64,000 nt of DNA from CAVQGZ01 sp942491665 (GTDB lineage: Bacteria > Actinomycetota > Actinomycetes > Jiangellales > Jiangellaceae): assembly GCA_942491665.1 (NCBI GenBank), contig CALOBR010000001.1:124001-188000 (forward strand), given 5' to 3'. Positions within the stretch are counted from its first letter, which is position 1. Each line of letters starts with the position of its first letter. The notes under the pieces were generated by a model. The model saw only the letters and a list, made by a program, of their open reading frames with translations, did not search any database and was not told the origin of the DNA. Shown one piece after another: positions 1-9,236 of this stretch. Position numbers and translations under genes: made by a program.

Positions 1-759
1 GTCCGACACGTCGAGGACATCGAGCCCGGACGTCGCCGCCGGACGCCACGCAGCGCCGTCCACCTCGACGGCCAGTCGGCGCATGCGAGTACCCGAGCGC
101 AGCTCGTCCAGCGTGCCGGTGCGCACAACCCGTCCGTGGTCGACGATCACGACGTCCTGGCACACGTCCTGCACCAGGTCGAGCTGGTGGCTGGAGAAGA
201 CGATGCAGGTGCCCGCGGCAGCCAGCGCTCGCAGCTCCCGGGCGAGCGCATCGGTGCCCAGCGGGTCGAGACCGGCGAACGGCTCGTCGAGCACGGCGAG
301 CACCGGGGAGTGCACGAGCGCCGCCGCCAGCTGCACACGCTGCTTGTTGCCGTGGGAGAGCTGCTCCAACATCGCCCCGCCACGGTCGGCCAGGCCGAGG
401 CGCGAGAGCCAGTCGTCGGTTGCGGCGGAGGCGTCGGCGGCGCTCATCCCGGAGAGCCGCCCGAGGTAGCGCAGCTGCTCGGCGATCTTCATCTTCGGGT
501 ACATGCCGCGCTCCTCGGGCATGTACCCGAACGTCAGCCGCGACGTGGTGGTGACAGGCTCGCCCCGCCAGGTGACCTCGCCGGCGTCGGGCTCGACCAG
601 ACCGAAGATGCATCGCATAGCGGTGGTCTTGCCGGCGCCGTTGGGCCCGAGAAAGCCCACGATGCGTCCCGGTCGGGCCTCGAAGGTCGCAGCGTCCAGG
701 GCGCGCAGCGAACCGAACTGCTTGGTGAGACCACGCACTGACAGCACGCCCTCCAGCAT
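1..759 (-). CDS. ABC transporter ATP-binding protein (ABC-2/NatA-EcsA type), 3' end cut by window
   Basis: Cytoplasmic ATPase subunit of an ABC-2 type exporter. The reading frame opens at an ATG and stays open to base 1, giving 253 residues without a stop. Visible in order: Walker A GPNGAGKTT at residues 38-46, a Q-loop region with YMPEERGMYP, the signature LSHGNKQR (LSHGN in place of LSGGQ, common in this subfamily), Walker B AVLDEPFAGLD and the switch histidine in SSHQ. After the ATPase core comes a C-terminal extension of the DUF4162 kind, cut by the window edge. It lies 23 bases after the ANTAR regulator and is probably co-transcribed with it. The permease partner is expected beyond the window. 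The family is certain; the substrate is unknown. Confidence 0.9.
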   Translation of the reverse strand, partial: MLEGVLSVRGLTKQFGSLRALDAATFEARPGRIVGFLGPNGAGKTTAMRCIFGLVEPDAGEVTWRGEPVTTTSRLTFGYMPEERGMYPKMKIAEQLRYLGRLSGMSAADASAATDDWLSRLGLADRGGAMLEQLSHGNKQRVQLAAALVHSPVLAVLDEPFAGLDPLGTDALARELRALAAAGTCIVFSSHQLDLVQDVCQDVVIVDHGRVVRTGTLDELRSGTRMRRLAVEVDGAAWRPAATSGLDVLDVSD

Positions 760-782
760 GCCAAGCGTGCGCGAGTTCCGCC

Positions 783-1388
783 CTACTCCACCGGGGTTAC
801 CTCGTCGAGCACGAGCTGGGCCACCTCGCGCATGGTGGTTCGCTTGTCCATCGCCGTGCGCTGGATCCACCGGAACGACTCCGGCTCGCTCATCGCGAAG
901 CGCTCCTGAAGCCGGGCCTTGGCCCGCTCGACCAGCTTTCGGGTCTCCAGGCGATCGCTCAGGTCAGCGACGTCGGCCTCCAGCGCGACGATCTGCGCGA
1001 AGCGGGACAGGGCGATCTCGATGGCCGGGACGAGGTCGGCGGCGGTGAACGGCTTGACGACGTAGGCCATGGCGCCGGCGTCGCGCGCCCGCTGCACCTG
1101 CTCACGCTGGGAGTAGGCGGTGACCATGACGACCGCGGACAGACGACCGCCCACGATGCGCTCGGCGGCGCTGATGCCGTCCATCACCGGCATCCGCACG
1201 TCGAGCATCACCAGGTCGGGGCGCAGCTGCTCGGCCAGGGCGATGGCGGTCTCGCCGTCCCCGGCCTCGCCGACGACGCGGTATCCCTCCTCCTGAAGCA
1301 TCTCGCGAAGGTCGAGCCTGATCAGCGCCTCGTCCTCAGCGATCACGACTGTCGGCACGGCGGCCGTCTCCGCGTCGGCGCTCGTCAC
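783..1388 (-). CDS. pdtaR: ANTAR-domain response regulator (PdtaR type)
   Basis: A 201-residue response regulator with an N-terminal receiver (about residues 12-125) and a C-terminal ANTAR RNA-binding three-helix domain (about 135-195). The phospho-acceptor is Asp63 in VMLDVRMP; the acidic pair is E18/D19, the switch Thr90 and the Lys112 of VKPF. ANTAR proteins bind paired hexaloop hairpins in mRNA leaders and prevent termination; the mycobacterial homologue PdtaR is partnered by the PdtaS kinase. No kinase gene is adjacent here. The GTG start is preceded by a strong AAGGAG Shine-Dalgarno. It diverges from the tRNA-Leu gene. The identity is clear; the pdtaR symbol is by similarity. Confidence 0.9.
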   Translation of the reverse strand: MTSADAETAAVPTVVIAEDEALIRLDLREMLQEEGYRVVGEAGDGETAIALAEQLRPDLVMLDVRMPVMDGISAAERIVGGRLSAVVMVTAYSQREQVQRARDAGAMAYVVKPFTAADLVPAIEIALSRFAQIVALEADVADLSDRLETRKLVERAKARLQERFAMSEPESFRWIQRTAMDKRTTMREVAQLVLDEVTPVE

Positions 1389-1423
1389 ACGTCTCCTTCT
1401 GCAGTGGGTGGTGCTCGCCCGGC

Positions 1424-1429
1424 TACGCT
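1424..1429 (+). promoter_or_regulatory. -10 element (TACGCT) for tRNA-Leu
   Basis: A TANNNT hexamer lies 13 bases before the mature 5' end of the tRNA. No convincing -35 was seen. Confidence 0.4.
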
Positions 1430-1442
1430 TGGTGCTGCGTTG

Positions 1443-1526
1443 GCCGGGTTGATGGAACAGGCAGACATGACGGTCTCAAAAACCGTTGCCCGCAAGGGCG
1501 TGCGGGTTCAAGTCCCGCACCCGGCA
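1443..1526 (+). tRNA. tRNA-Leu (anticodon CAA)
   Basis: A class II tRNA of 84 bases. The acceptor stem GCCGGGT pairs perfectly with ACCCGGC, followed by discriminator A. The anticodon stem ACGGT/ACCGT closes the loop CTCAAAA, so the anticodon is CAA and the codon read is TTG. A long variable arm (TGCCCGCAAGGGCG) and a T arm GCGGG-TTCAAGT-CCCGC follow, as expected for tRNA-Leu. The 3' CCA is not encoded (the genome reads CCG after the discriminator), so CCA must be added by nucleotidyltransferase. Confidence 0.97.
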
Positions 1527-1536
1527 CCGTCGATGA

Positions 1537-2994
1537 CTACCCGTCGTGGTCCCCCAGCGCGTGCGCCGGGATGGCACCTTCGACCGGGTCGCCGATGCGG
1601 TGCAGGCGCATGGTGTTGGTCGTGCCTGCGTACCCGGGCGGGCTTCCGGCGACGAGGACGATGAGGTCGCCCTCGGCCGCCAGCCCCACGTGGTGCAGCC
1701 GCTCGTCGACGACCCGCACCGCGGCGTCCGTCGTCTCCGCGAGCTCCACGACGTAGGCCTGGACGCCCCAGACCAGGGCCAGCTGGCGACGGACCGACTC
1801 CAGCGGCGTGAAGGCCAGGATCGGGATCGGCGAGCGGAGCCGGGCCAGCCGTCGTGCGGAGTCCCCGCTCTGCGTGAACGCCGCAAGGTACTGCGCACCC
1901 ATCAGCTCGCCGGTGTCGGCAGCGGCGAGAGTGATGGCTCCACCGCCGGTGCGCGGCTTGGTCGTGAGCCGCGGGATGCGTTCGAACCCCTCTTCTTCAG
2001 TGGTCTCGACGATGTTCGACATCACCTCGACCGCCTCGATCGCGTGCTCGCCGATGCTGGTCTCGCCCGACAGCATCACCGCATCTGCTCCGTCGAGGAT
2101 GGCGTTGGCCACATCCGATGCCTCCGCCCGGGTGGGCCGAGCGCTCGTGATCATCGACTCGAGCATCTGCGTGGCGACGATCACCGGTTTCGCGCGGCGT
2201 CGGGCCAGCTCGACCGCCCGCTTCTGGACGAGCGGCACTTCCCACAGGGGCAGCTCGACGCCGAGGTCTCCGCGGGCGACCATGATGCCGTCAAAGGCCA
2301 TGACGATGCGTTCGAGGTTGACCACGGCCTGTGGCTTCTCGAGCTTGGCGATGACCGGCACCCGGTGGCCGAACTCGTCCATGATGCGGTGCACCGGCTC
2401 GATGTCGGACGGGTCGCGCACGAACGACAGCGCGACCAGGTCGACCCCCGTGCGCATGGCCCAGCGCAGGTCGTCCTCGTCCTTCTCGCTCAGCGCGGGC
2501 ACGTTCACGGCGACGCCGGGAAGATTGATGCCCTTGTTGTTCGACACCGCCCCGCCCTCGATGACGCGAGTGTGCACCCGCGGCCCGTCGACCGAGATGA
2601 CCTCGACGGCGATCTTGCCGTCGTCGATCAGCAGCCGGTCACCCGGGGCGCTGTCACCCGAGAGCCCCTTGTGGGTAGTCGAGCAGATGGTCGCATCGCC
2701 GGGGACGTCCTCGGTGGTGATCGTGAACTCGTCCCCGGCGGCGAGCACGTGCGGTCCGTCGGTGAACGTGCCCAACCTGATCTTCGGCCCCTGCAGGTCG
2801 GCGAGGATGCCAACCGGACGGTCGAACTCCTCGGCCACCTCGCGGACCATCGTGTAGCGGCGGTCGTGGTCGGCGTGGTTGCCGTGGCTCATGTTGAAAC
2901 GGGCCACGTCCATGCCGGCTGTGACGAGGGCTCGCAATGCCTCAACGGACTCGGTCGCAGGGCCGAGGGTACAAACGATCTTGGCGCGTCGCAC
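1537..2994 (-). CDS. pyk: Pyruvate kinase
   Basis: Final ATP-yielding step of glycolysis: phosphoenolpyruvate + ADP to pyruvate + ATP, cytoplasmic tetramer. It has 485 residues, the usual length. Seen in order: N-terminal KIVCTLGPA, ARFNMSHGN with the substrate-binding arginine, IAKLEKPQA with the catalytic lysine, MVARGDLGVELP metal-binding loop, VATQMLESMI, then the C-terminal allosteric domain ending in the GSPPG region. The GTG start is placed by a TACCGT hexamer 6 bases upstream, suggesting a leaderless mRNA. It lies between gltD upstream and the convergent tRNA gene; only about 10 bases separate its stop from the tRNA 3' end. Confidence 0.97.
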   Translation of the reverse strand: MRRAKIVCTLGPATESVEALRALVTAGMDVARFNMSHGNHADHDRRYTMVREVAEEFDRPVGILADLQGPKIRLGTFTDGPHVLAAGDEFTITTEDVPGDATICSTTHKGLSGDSAPGDRLLIDDGKIAVEVISVDGPRVHTRVIEGGAVSNNKGINLPGVAVNVPALSEKDEDDLRWAMRTGVDLVALSFVRDPSDIEPVHRIMDEFGHRVPVIAKLEKPQAVVNLERIVMAFDGIMVARGDLGVELPLWEVPLVQKRAVELARRRAKPVIVATQMLESMITSARPTRAEASDVANAILDGADAVMLSGETSIGEHAIEAVEVMSNIVETTEEEGFERIPRLTTKPRTGGGAITLAAADTGELMGAQYLAAFTQSGDSARRLARLRSPIPILAFTPLESVRRQLALVWGVQAYVVELAETTDAAVRVVDERLHHVGLAAEGDLIVLVAGSPPGYAGTTNTMRLHRIGDPVEGAIPAHALGDHDG

Positions 2995-3000
2995 GGTGCG

Positions 3001-3006
3001 ACGGTA
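3001..3006 (-). promoter_or_regulatory. -10 element of pyk (TACCGT), leaderless
   Basis: TANNNT hexamer ending 6 bases before the pyk GTG, which puts the probable transcription start on the start codon. Confidence 0.5.
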
Positions 3007-3081
3007 GCCGTACCGGCACCCCGCGGTGCGCCGTTCCCGCAGACTTGGCCTCGCGCGATCACACCGGACTCGACGGCCTGC

Positions 3082-4548
3082 TCAGGCGACGAGAGGCCGG
3101 TCTGTCGGGGCCACTGGCGCAGGCAGCTCGGTCGAGCCGACGAGGAACTCGTCGACTGCCGCAGCACACGCGCGACCCTCGGCGATGGCCCACACGATGA
3201 GCGACTGACCTCGGCCGGCGTCACCGGCGACGAAGACGTTCTCGACGTTGGTGGTGTAGCGCTCGTCCCGCGCAACGTTGCCACGCGCGTCGACCTCGAC
3301 CCCCAGCTGTCTCAGCAGCGGCGAGCGCTCCGGGCCGACGAAGCCCATCGCGAGCAGCACAAGGTCGGCCGGCAGCTCGCGTTCGCTGTCGGGCACGGGC
3401 TCGAAGCCGTTCGGTCCAGCCTGCACCTCGCTCAGGCGGAGCGCGGCGACCTTGCCGTCGTCGGTGCCCACGAACTCCTGCGTGCTGACGGAGAACACCC
3501 GCTCGCCGCCCTCCTCGTGCGCCGGGGACGTGCGCATCATCATCGGCCACGTCGGCCAGGGCGTCTGCTCGGGGCGGCTCTCCGGCGGCTGCGGCATGAT
3601 CTCGAGCTGGGTCACCGACGCCGCGCCCTGCCGGTGCGCCGTGCCGACGCAGTCCGCTCCGGTGTCGCCACCGCCGATGATCACGACGTGCTTGCCCGTC
3701 GCGGTCACCTGGTTCTCGACCGGCTCGCCCAGGGCGACCCGGTTGGCGGGGGGCAGGTACTCCATGGCCTGGACGATGCCGTCGAGGTCGCGTCCGGGGA
3801 TGGGAAGGTCACGCCACGAGGTGGCGCCCACAGCAAGCACCACGGCGTCGTAGCGGCGGCGCAGCTGCTCGCCCGTCACGTCGGTGCCCACGTCGATGCC
3901 CGAGCGAAAGACAGTGCCCTCGCGACGCATCTGGTCGAGCCGTCGCTCGACATGGCGCTTCTCCATCTTGAACTCGGGGATGCCGTAGCGCAGCAGGCCG
4001 CCCGGGCGGTCGTCGCGCTCGTACACCGCGACGGTGTGCCCGGCGCGGGTGAGCTGCTGGGCGACGGCGAGACCGGCGGGCCCGGAGCCGACGACGGCCA
4101 CGGTCTTGTCGGTGAGCCGGTCGGCCGGCTGCGGCAGCACCCAGCCTTCGTCCCACGCCCGGTCGATGATCGACACCTCGACGTTCTTGATGGTGACCGC
4201 GGGCTGGTTGATGCCCAGCACGCAGGCGGCCTCGCAGGGGGCTGGGCAGAGCCGACCGGTGAACTCGGGAAAGTTGTTCGTGGCGTGCAGCCGCTCGATC
4301 GCCGAGCGCCAGTCGTCGCGCCAGACCAGGTCGTTCCACTCCGGGATCAGGTTGCCCAGCGGGCAGCCCTGGTGGCAGAAGGGGATGCCGCAGTCCATGC
4401 AGCGACCGGCCTGCTGGGTGATGATCGGCAGCAGCACCCGCCCCGGGGCGTCCGGGTAGAGCTCGTTCCAGTCGTTGACCCGCTGGTCGGCCGGCCGGTA
4501 GCCGGCGGTCTCCCGTCCTGTCGTCAGAAACCCACGAGGGTCAGCCAC
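3082..4548 (-). CDS. gltD: Glutamate synthase small (beta) subunit
   Basis: NADPH-dependent subunit of GOGAT: it oxidises NADPH on FAD and passes electrons through iron-sulfur clusters to GltB, which makes two glutamates from glutamine and 2-oxoglutarate. It has 488 residues. The N-terminal ferredoxin-like region carries Cys50, 53, 58, 62 and Cys101, 105, 109; FAD binding GSGPAG is at 154-159; the NADPH fold is IIGGGDTGADC; the C-terminal FAD segment FVAGDAGRGQ is present. The GTG start was chosen because it overlaps the gltB stop by 8 bases and begins the conserved ADPRGFL; the longer in-frame ATG would intrude deep into gltB. Translationally coupled to gltB. Confidence 0.97.
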   Translation of the reverse strand: MADPRGFLTTGRETAGYRPADQRVNDWNELYPDAPGRVLLPIITQQAGRCMDCGIPFCHQGCPLGNLIPEWNDLVWRDDWRSAIERLHATNNFPEFTGRLCPAPCEAACVLGINQPAVTIKNVEVSIIDRAWDEGWVLPQPADRLTDKTVAVVGSGPAGLAVAQQLTRAGHTVAVYERDDRPGGLLRYGIPEFKMEKRHVERRLDQMRREGTVFRSGIDVGTDVTGEQLRRRYDAVVLAVGATSWRDLPIPGRDLDGIVQAMEYLPPANRVALGEPVENQVTATGKHVVIIGGGDTGADCVGTAHRQGAASVTQLEIMPQPPESRPEQTPWPTWPMMMRTSPAHEEGGERVFSVSTQEFVGTDDGKVAALRLSEVQAGPNGFEPVPDSERELPADLVLLAMGFVGPERSPLLRQLGVEVDARGNVARDERYTTNVENVFVAGDAGRGQSLIVWAIAEGRACAAAVDEFLVGSTELPAPVAPTDRPLVA

Positions 4549-7500
4549 GCGATGCCTCCATGATTGCCTCCAGCACGTCACGGCCGTCGCGCCGAGCATC
4601 GGCCTCGGCCTGCAGTACCCGCTTGTAGTCCAGCGGCATCACCTTGGTGAACCTGGCCAGCACCGCGTCGGCGTCGGCGTCCCAGTCGGCGAGCAGCCGG
4701 GCCGCGACAGCCGACCCTGTCTCGTGCCCGTGCCGGGTCACCAGGTCGCGCAGGGTCGCCACGTCGTCGTCGTCGAGCGCGGTGAGCTCGACCATCTCGA
4801 GGTTGACCTTGCCCGGGTCGAGGTCGAGGACGTAGGCGATGCCGCCGGACATGCCGGCCGCCACGTTGCGTCCCGTGCCCCCGAGGATCACGACGCGTCC
4901 ACCGGTCATGTACTCGCAGGCGTGGTCTCCGACGCCTTCGACGACGGCTGCCGCACCGGAGTTGCGCACGCAGAAGCGTTCGCCCACGACGCCCCGCACG
5001 AAGATCTCCCCGGCTGTGGCGCCGTAGGCGATCACGTTGCCGGCCACCACGTTCTCCTCGGCGACGAACGGCGCGGAACGGTCCGGACGCAGCACGACGC
5101 GTCCGCCGGACAGACCCTTGCCGAGGTAGTCGTTCGTGTCGCCTTCGAGCCGCAGCGTCACCCCGCGGGGAAGGAAAGCACCGAACGACTGCCCGGCCGA
5201 GCCGGTGAAGGTGATGTCGATCGTGCCGTCGGGCAGCCCGTCGCCCTTGTAGCGGCGGGTGACCTCGTGGCCGAGCATCGTCCCGACCGTGCGGTTGACG
5301 TTGCGGATCGGCACGTGTGCCCGGACGGGCTCACCGTTGTCCAGGGCGTCACGACTGATCTCGATCAGCTCGTTGTCCAGCGCCTTGACCAGGCCGTGGT
5401 CCTGCGACGACGTCTGGTGCAGGTCGGTGCCGGCCGGCAGGTCGGGGGTGTAGAGGATGGGCGCGAGGTCGAGACCGGCGGCCTTCCAGTGCTCCACGGC
5501 ACGGTCGGTATCGATCATCTCGGCGTGCCCGATGGCCTCGTCAAGGCTGCGGAAGCCGAGCTCGGCCAGGTACTCGCGCACTTCCTCGGCGATGTAGAGA
5601 AAGAATCGCTCCACGAACTCCGGCTGACCGGTGAACCGCTTGCGCAGCTCAGGGTTCTGCGTGGCCACGCCGACCGGGCAGGTGTCGAGATGGCACACGC
5701 GCATCATCACGCAGCCGGAGACGACCAGGGGCGCGGTGGAGAAGCCGTACTCCTCCGCACCGAGCAGCGCGGCGACCACCACGTCGCGTCCAGTCTTCAT
5801 CTGCCCGTCGGTCTGCACAACGATGCGGTCGCGCAGACCGTTGAGCAGCAGCGTCTGCTGGGTCTCGGCCAGGCCGAGCTCCCATGGACCGCCTGCGTGC
5901 TTGAGCGAGGTGAGCGGCGAGGCGCCCGTTCCGCCGTCGTGGCCGGAGATCAGGACGACGTCGGCGTGCGCCTTGCTCACACCCGCGGCCACGGTGCCGA
6001 CGCCCATCTGCGCGACCAGCTTGACGTGGACGCGCGCCTGCGGGTTGGCGTTCTTCAGGTCGTGGATGAGCTGGGCGAGGTCTTCGATGGAGTAGATGTC
6101 GTGGTGCGGCGGCGGTGAGATCAGGCCGACGCCCGGGGTGGAGTAGCGGGTCTTGGCGATCCAGGGCCACACCTTGGGCCCGGGCAGCTGCCCACCCTCG
6201 CCCGGCTTGGCGCCCTGGGCCATCTTGATCTGGATGTCGTCGGAGTTGGTCAGGTACTCCGACGTCACGCCGAAGCGCCCGGAAGCCACCTGCTTGATCG
6301 CGCTGCGCCGGGACGGGTCGTGCAGGCGGTCGGCGTCTTCGCCGCCCTCACCGGTGTTGGACTTCGCGCCGATGCGGTTCATGGCGATGGCCAGGGTCTC
6401 GTGCGCCTCGCCGGAGATGGAGCCGTAGGACATGGCTCCGGTGGAGAACCGTTTGACGATCTGGCTCACCGGCTCGACCTCGTCGATCGGCACCGGCGGG
6501 CGCGCGCCGATGCGCAGCGAGAACAGCCCGCGCAGGGTCATCAGCCGCTCGGACTGGTTGTCGACCTTGGCGGTGTAGGACTTGAACACCTCGTACTGGC
6601 CGGCGCGCGTGGCGTGCTGCAGCCGGAACACCGTGTCGGGGTCGAACAGGTGTGGCGGGCCCTCTCGACGCCACTGGTACTCCCCGCCCACCTCGAGCTG
6701 ACGGTGGGCCTGCGGGACACCGCTGGGCGGGTACGCGACGTCATGGCGACGGCGCACCTCCTCGGCGATAACGTCGATGTCGATGCCCCCGAGGCGCGAC
6801 GTCGTCCCGGTGAAGTGCTGGTCGACCAGGGCCTGCGACAGACCCACGGCCTCGAAGATCTGCGCGCCGGTGTAGGAGGCGACCGTCGAGACGCCCATCT
6901 TGCTCATCACCTTGAGCACGCCCTTGCCGAGCGCCTTGACCAGGTTCGTGACGGCCGTCTGCGGCTCGACGCCGGGCAGGTAGACGCCAGCGCGGGCCAT
7001 GTTCTCGACCGTCTCCATGGCCAGGTACGGGTTGACCGCGGAGGCGCCGTAGCCGATGAGAAGAGCGACATGGTGCACCTCGCGCACGTCGCCGGCCTCA
7101 ATGATCAGCCCGACCTGGGTGCGCTGCTTGGTGCGCACCAGGTGGTGGTGCACCGCCGAGCAGAGCAGCAGGGACGGCATCGGGGCGTTGTCGAAGTTGC
7201 TGTCACGGTCAGACAGGATGATGAAGCGCTTGCCGTCGGCGATGAGGGAGTCGACCTCGGCGAAGATCGCGTCCAGCCGAGCCGCCAGACCGGCGCCGCC
7301 CTCGTCCACCCGGTAGAGACCGCGCACTCGAGCGGCGGCGAAGCCGGGCAGGTCGCCGTCGGCGTTGATGTAGCGGATCTTCGCCAGCTGGTCGTTGTCG
7401 ATCACCGGAAAGTCCAGGCGCACCTGCCGGCACTGGGCCGGGGTGGTCTCCAGCAGGTTGCCCTCGGGACCGGTGGTCGCGCTCAGCGAGGTGACGAGCT

Positions 7501-9100
7501 GCTCGCGGATGGCGTCCAGCGGCGGGTTGGTCACCTGGGCGAACAGCTGGGTGAAGTAGTCGAACAGCAGCCGGGGGCGCGAGGACAGCACCGCGATCGG
7601 GGTGTCGGTGCCCATCGAGCCGATCGGCTCAGCGCCGCTGCGGGCCATCGGGGTGAGCAGGATGCGCAGCTCTTCTTCGGTGTAGCCGAACGTCTGCTGG
7701 CGCCGGGTGACGCTGGAGTGGCTGTGCACGACGTGCTCGCGGTCGGGCAGGTTCGGCAGCTCCACCGTGCCGGCCTCGAGCCACGCCTGGTACGGGTTGG
7801 CTGCGGCCAGTGCGCTCTTGATCTCGTCGTCCTCGACGATGCGGTGCTCGTCGAGGTCGACGAGGAACATGCGGCCGGGCTGCAGGCGACCCTTGCGCAC
7901 GACTGTGGCCGGGTCGATGTCGAGCACGCCGACCTCGGATGCCATGACGACGAGACCGTCGTCGGTCACCCAGAAGCGCGAGGGGCGCAGGCCGTTGCGG
8001 TCGAGCACGGCACCGACCTTGGAGCCGTCGGTGAACACCACCGAGGCGGGCCCGTCCCACGGCTCCATGAGCGAGGAGTGGTAGGCGTAGAAGGCCCGGC
8101 GGGCCGCGTCCATCTGCTCGTGGTTCTCCCAGGCCTCCGGGATCATCATGAGCACGGCGTGCGGCAGGTCGCGCCCCCCGAGGTGCAGCAGCTCGAGAAC
8201 CTCGTCGAAGGTGGCCGAGTCGCTGGCCCCCGGGGTGCAGATGGGGAAGACCCGCGACAGGTCACCGGGGATCAGGTCGCTGGCCAGCTGGGCCTCGCGG
8301 GCGCGCATCCAGTTGCGGTTGCCCATGACCGTGTTGATCTCGCCGTTGTGGGCGACGTAGCGGTAGGGGTGGGCCAGCGGCCACGACGGGAAGGTGTTGG
8401 TGCTGAAGCGCGAGTGCACGAGCGCGAGCGCCGACGTCATGCGGCGGTCGGACAGGTCGGGAAAGAACGGCTCGAGCTGGCCGGTCGTGAGCATGCCCTT
8501 GTAGACCAGGGTGCGTGACGACAGGCTCGGGAAGTAGACGACCTCGCCCTGCTCGGCGGTGATGTGCTCGATGCGCTTGCGCAGGCAGAAGGCGCGCCGG
8601 TCGAGCTCGACGCCGCTCACCGACTTCTGGATGGACCGGTCCGGCCCGATCGGGGCCAAGAAGAGGTGCCGAAAGTGCGGCATCGTCGAGCGAGAGACCG
8701 ACCCGAGCAGGGACGGGGTGACCGGGACGTCACGCCAGCCGAGCACGCGCAGCGACTCCTCGGCAGCGATGCGCTCGACGAGCACGGTGGTCTCGTCCAC
8801 TGTGCCGTCCGGGATGAACGCCAGACCGACGGCGTAGTGGCCGGCCGGCGGCAGGTCGAATGGCACGACCTCACGCAGGAACGCGTCCGGCACCTGGACG
8901 AGGATGCCTGCGCCGTCACCGGAGTTGGGCTCGCTGCCGACGGCACCGCGGTGCTCGAGGTTGCGCAGCGCCGTCAGTCCGTGGGCCACGATCTCGTGGC
9001 TCGGCACTCCGGTGAGGGTGGCCACGAAGGCCACGCCGCAGGCGTCGTGCTCGAAAGCCCGGTCGTACAGCCCCTGGGCGGGCGGGAAGGCATCGCTCAC
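4541..9100 (-). CDS. gltB: Glutamate synthase large (alpha) subunit
   Basis: 1519-residue large GOGAT subunit, typical length. Order: short propeptide, then Cys21 (ACGVAF) which becomes the N-terminal nucleophile of the class II glutaminase domain; central domain; FMN/2-oxoglutarate synthase barrel with GAMSYGSIS and GEGGED; 3Fe-4S cluster cysteines in CVMMRVCHLDTC (spacing C-x5-C-x4-C); and the C-terminal GXGXG beta-helix domain. Ammonia made in the glutaminase domain is channelled to the synthase site. The GTG start has AGAGG 8 bases upstream. A -10 candidate about 95 bases upstream implies a leader. The first gene of the gltBD operon. Confidence 0.98.
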   Translation of the reverse strand: MSDAFPPAQGLYDRAFEHDACGVAFVATLTGVPSHEIVAHGLTALRNLEHRGAVGSEPNSGDGAGILVQVPDAFLREVVPFDLPPAGHYAVGLAFIPDGTVDETTVLVERIAAEESLRVLGWRDVPVTPSLLGSVSRSTMPHFRHLFLAPIGPDRSIQKSVSGVELDRRAFCLRKRIEHITAEQGEVVYFPSLSSRTLVYKGMLTTGQLEPFFPDLSDRRMTSALALVHSRFSTNTFPSWPLAHPYRYVAHNGEINTVMGNRNWMRAREAQLASDLIPGDLSRVFPICTPGASDSATFDEVLELLHLGGRDLPHAVLMMIPEAWENHEQMDAARRAFYAYHSSLMEPWDGPASVVFTDGSKVGAVLDRNGLRPSRFWVTDDGLVVMASEVGVLDIDPATVVRKGRLQPGRMFLVDLDEHRIVEDDEIKSALAAANPYQAWLEAGTVELPNLPDREHVVHSHSSVTRRQQTFGYTEEELRILLTPMARSGAEPIGSMGTDTPIAVLSSRPRLLFDYFTQLFAQVTNPPLDAIREQLVTSLSATTGPEGNLLETTPAQCRQVRLDFPVIDNDQLAKIRYINADGDLPGFAAARVRGLYRVDEGGAGLAARLDAIFAEVDSLIADGKRFIILSDRDSNFDNAPMPSLLLCSAVHHHLVRTKQRTQVGLIIEAGDVREVHHVALLIGYGASAVNPYLAMETVENMARAGVYLPGVEPQTAVTNLVKALGKGVLKVMSKMGVSTVASYTGAQIFEAVGLSQALVDQHFTGTTSRLGGIDIDVIAEEVRRRHDVAYPPSGVPQAHRQLEVGGEYQWRREGPPHLFDPDTVFRLQHATRAGQYEVFKSYTAKVDNQSERLMTLRGLFSLRIGARPPVPIDEVEPVSQIVKRFSTGAMSYGSISGEAHETLAIAMNRIGAKSNTGEGGEDADRLHDPSRRSAIKQVASGRFGVTSEYLTNSDDIQIKMAQGAKPGEGGQLPGPKVWPWIAKTRYSTPGVGLISPPPHHDIYSIEDLAQLIHDLKNANPQARVHVKLVAQMGVGTVAAGVSKAHADVVLISGHDGGTGASPLTSLKHAGGPWELGLAETQQTLLLNGLRDRIVVQTDGQMKTGRDVVVAALLGAEEYGFSTAPLVVSGCVMMRVCHLDTCPVGVATQNPELRKRFTGQPEFVERFFLYIAEEVREYLAELGFRSLDEAIGHAEMIDTDRAVEHWKAAGLDLAPILYTPDLPAGTDLHQTSSQDHGLVKALDNELIEISRDALDNGEPVRAHVPIRNVNRTVGTMLGHEVTRRYKGDGLPDGTIDITFTGSAGQSFGAFLPRGVTLRLEGDTNDYLGKGLSGGRVVLRPDRSAPFVAEENVVAGNVIAYGATAGEIFVRGVVGERFCVRNSGAAAVVEGVGDHACEYMTGGRVVILGGTGRNVAAGMSGGIAYVLDLDPGKVNLEMVELTALDDDDVATLRDLVTRHGHETGSAVAARLLADWDADADAVLARFTKVMPLDYKRVLQAEADARRDGRDVLEAIMEASRG

Positions 9101-9202
9101 GTAACACCTCTGCTGGAGACGGACAGCCTGACGGCTGCCTCACGGCACGGGGTCGGCGCGAACAGTCGGCGCGCGTGGGACGGCGCTGTCCCGCTGGGCA
9201 TC

Positions 9203-9208
9203 ATCCTA
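9203..9208 (-). promoter_or_regulatory. -10 element of gltB (TAGGAT)
   Basis: TANNNT hexamer in the 136-base gap between gltB and the DsbA-like gene, predicting a 5' leader of about 95 bases. The leader holds a weak inverted repeat but no riboswitch I recognise. Confidence 0.4.
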
Positions 9209-9236
9209 CCTGGCTGAGCGCGGCAGGCAGTTCGGG

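Noticed and set aside
1546..4563. 1005-codon open frame opposite pyk and gltD
   Set aside because: Antisense shadow caused by high third-position GC; no motifs, and pyk/gltD are certain on the other strand. Similar long frames opposite gltB, dnaE and ftsZ were discarded for the same reason.
9101..9202. Upstream ORF or riboswitch in the gltB leader
   Set aside because: An ATG-ATG lies at the -10 box, before the expected transcript start, and the only inverted repeat is imperfect.
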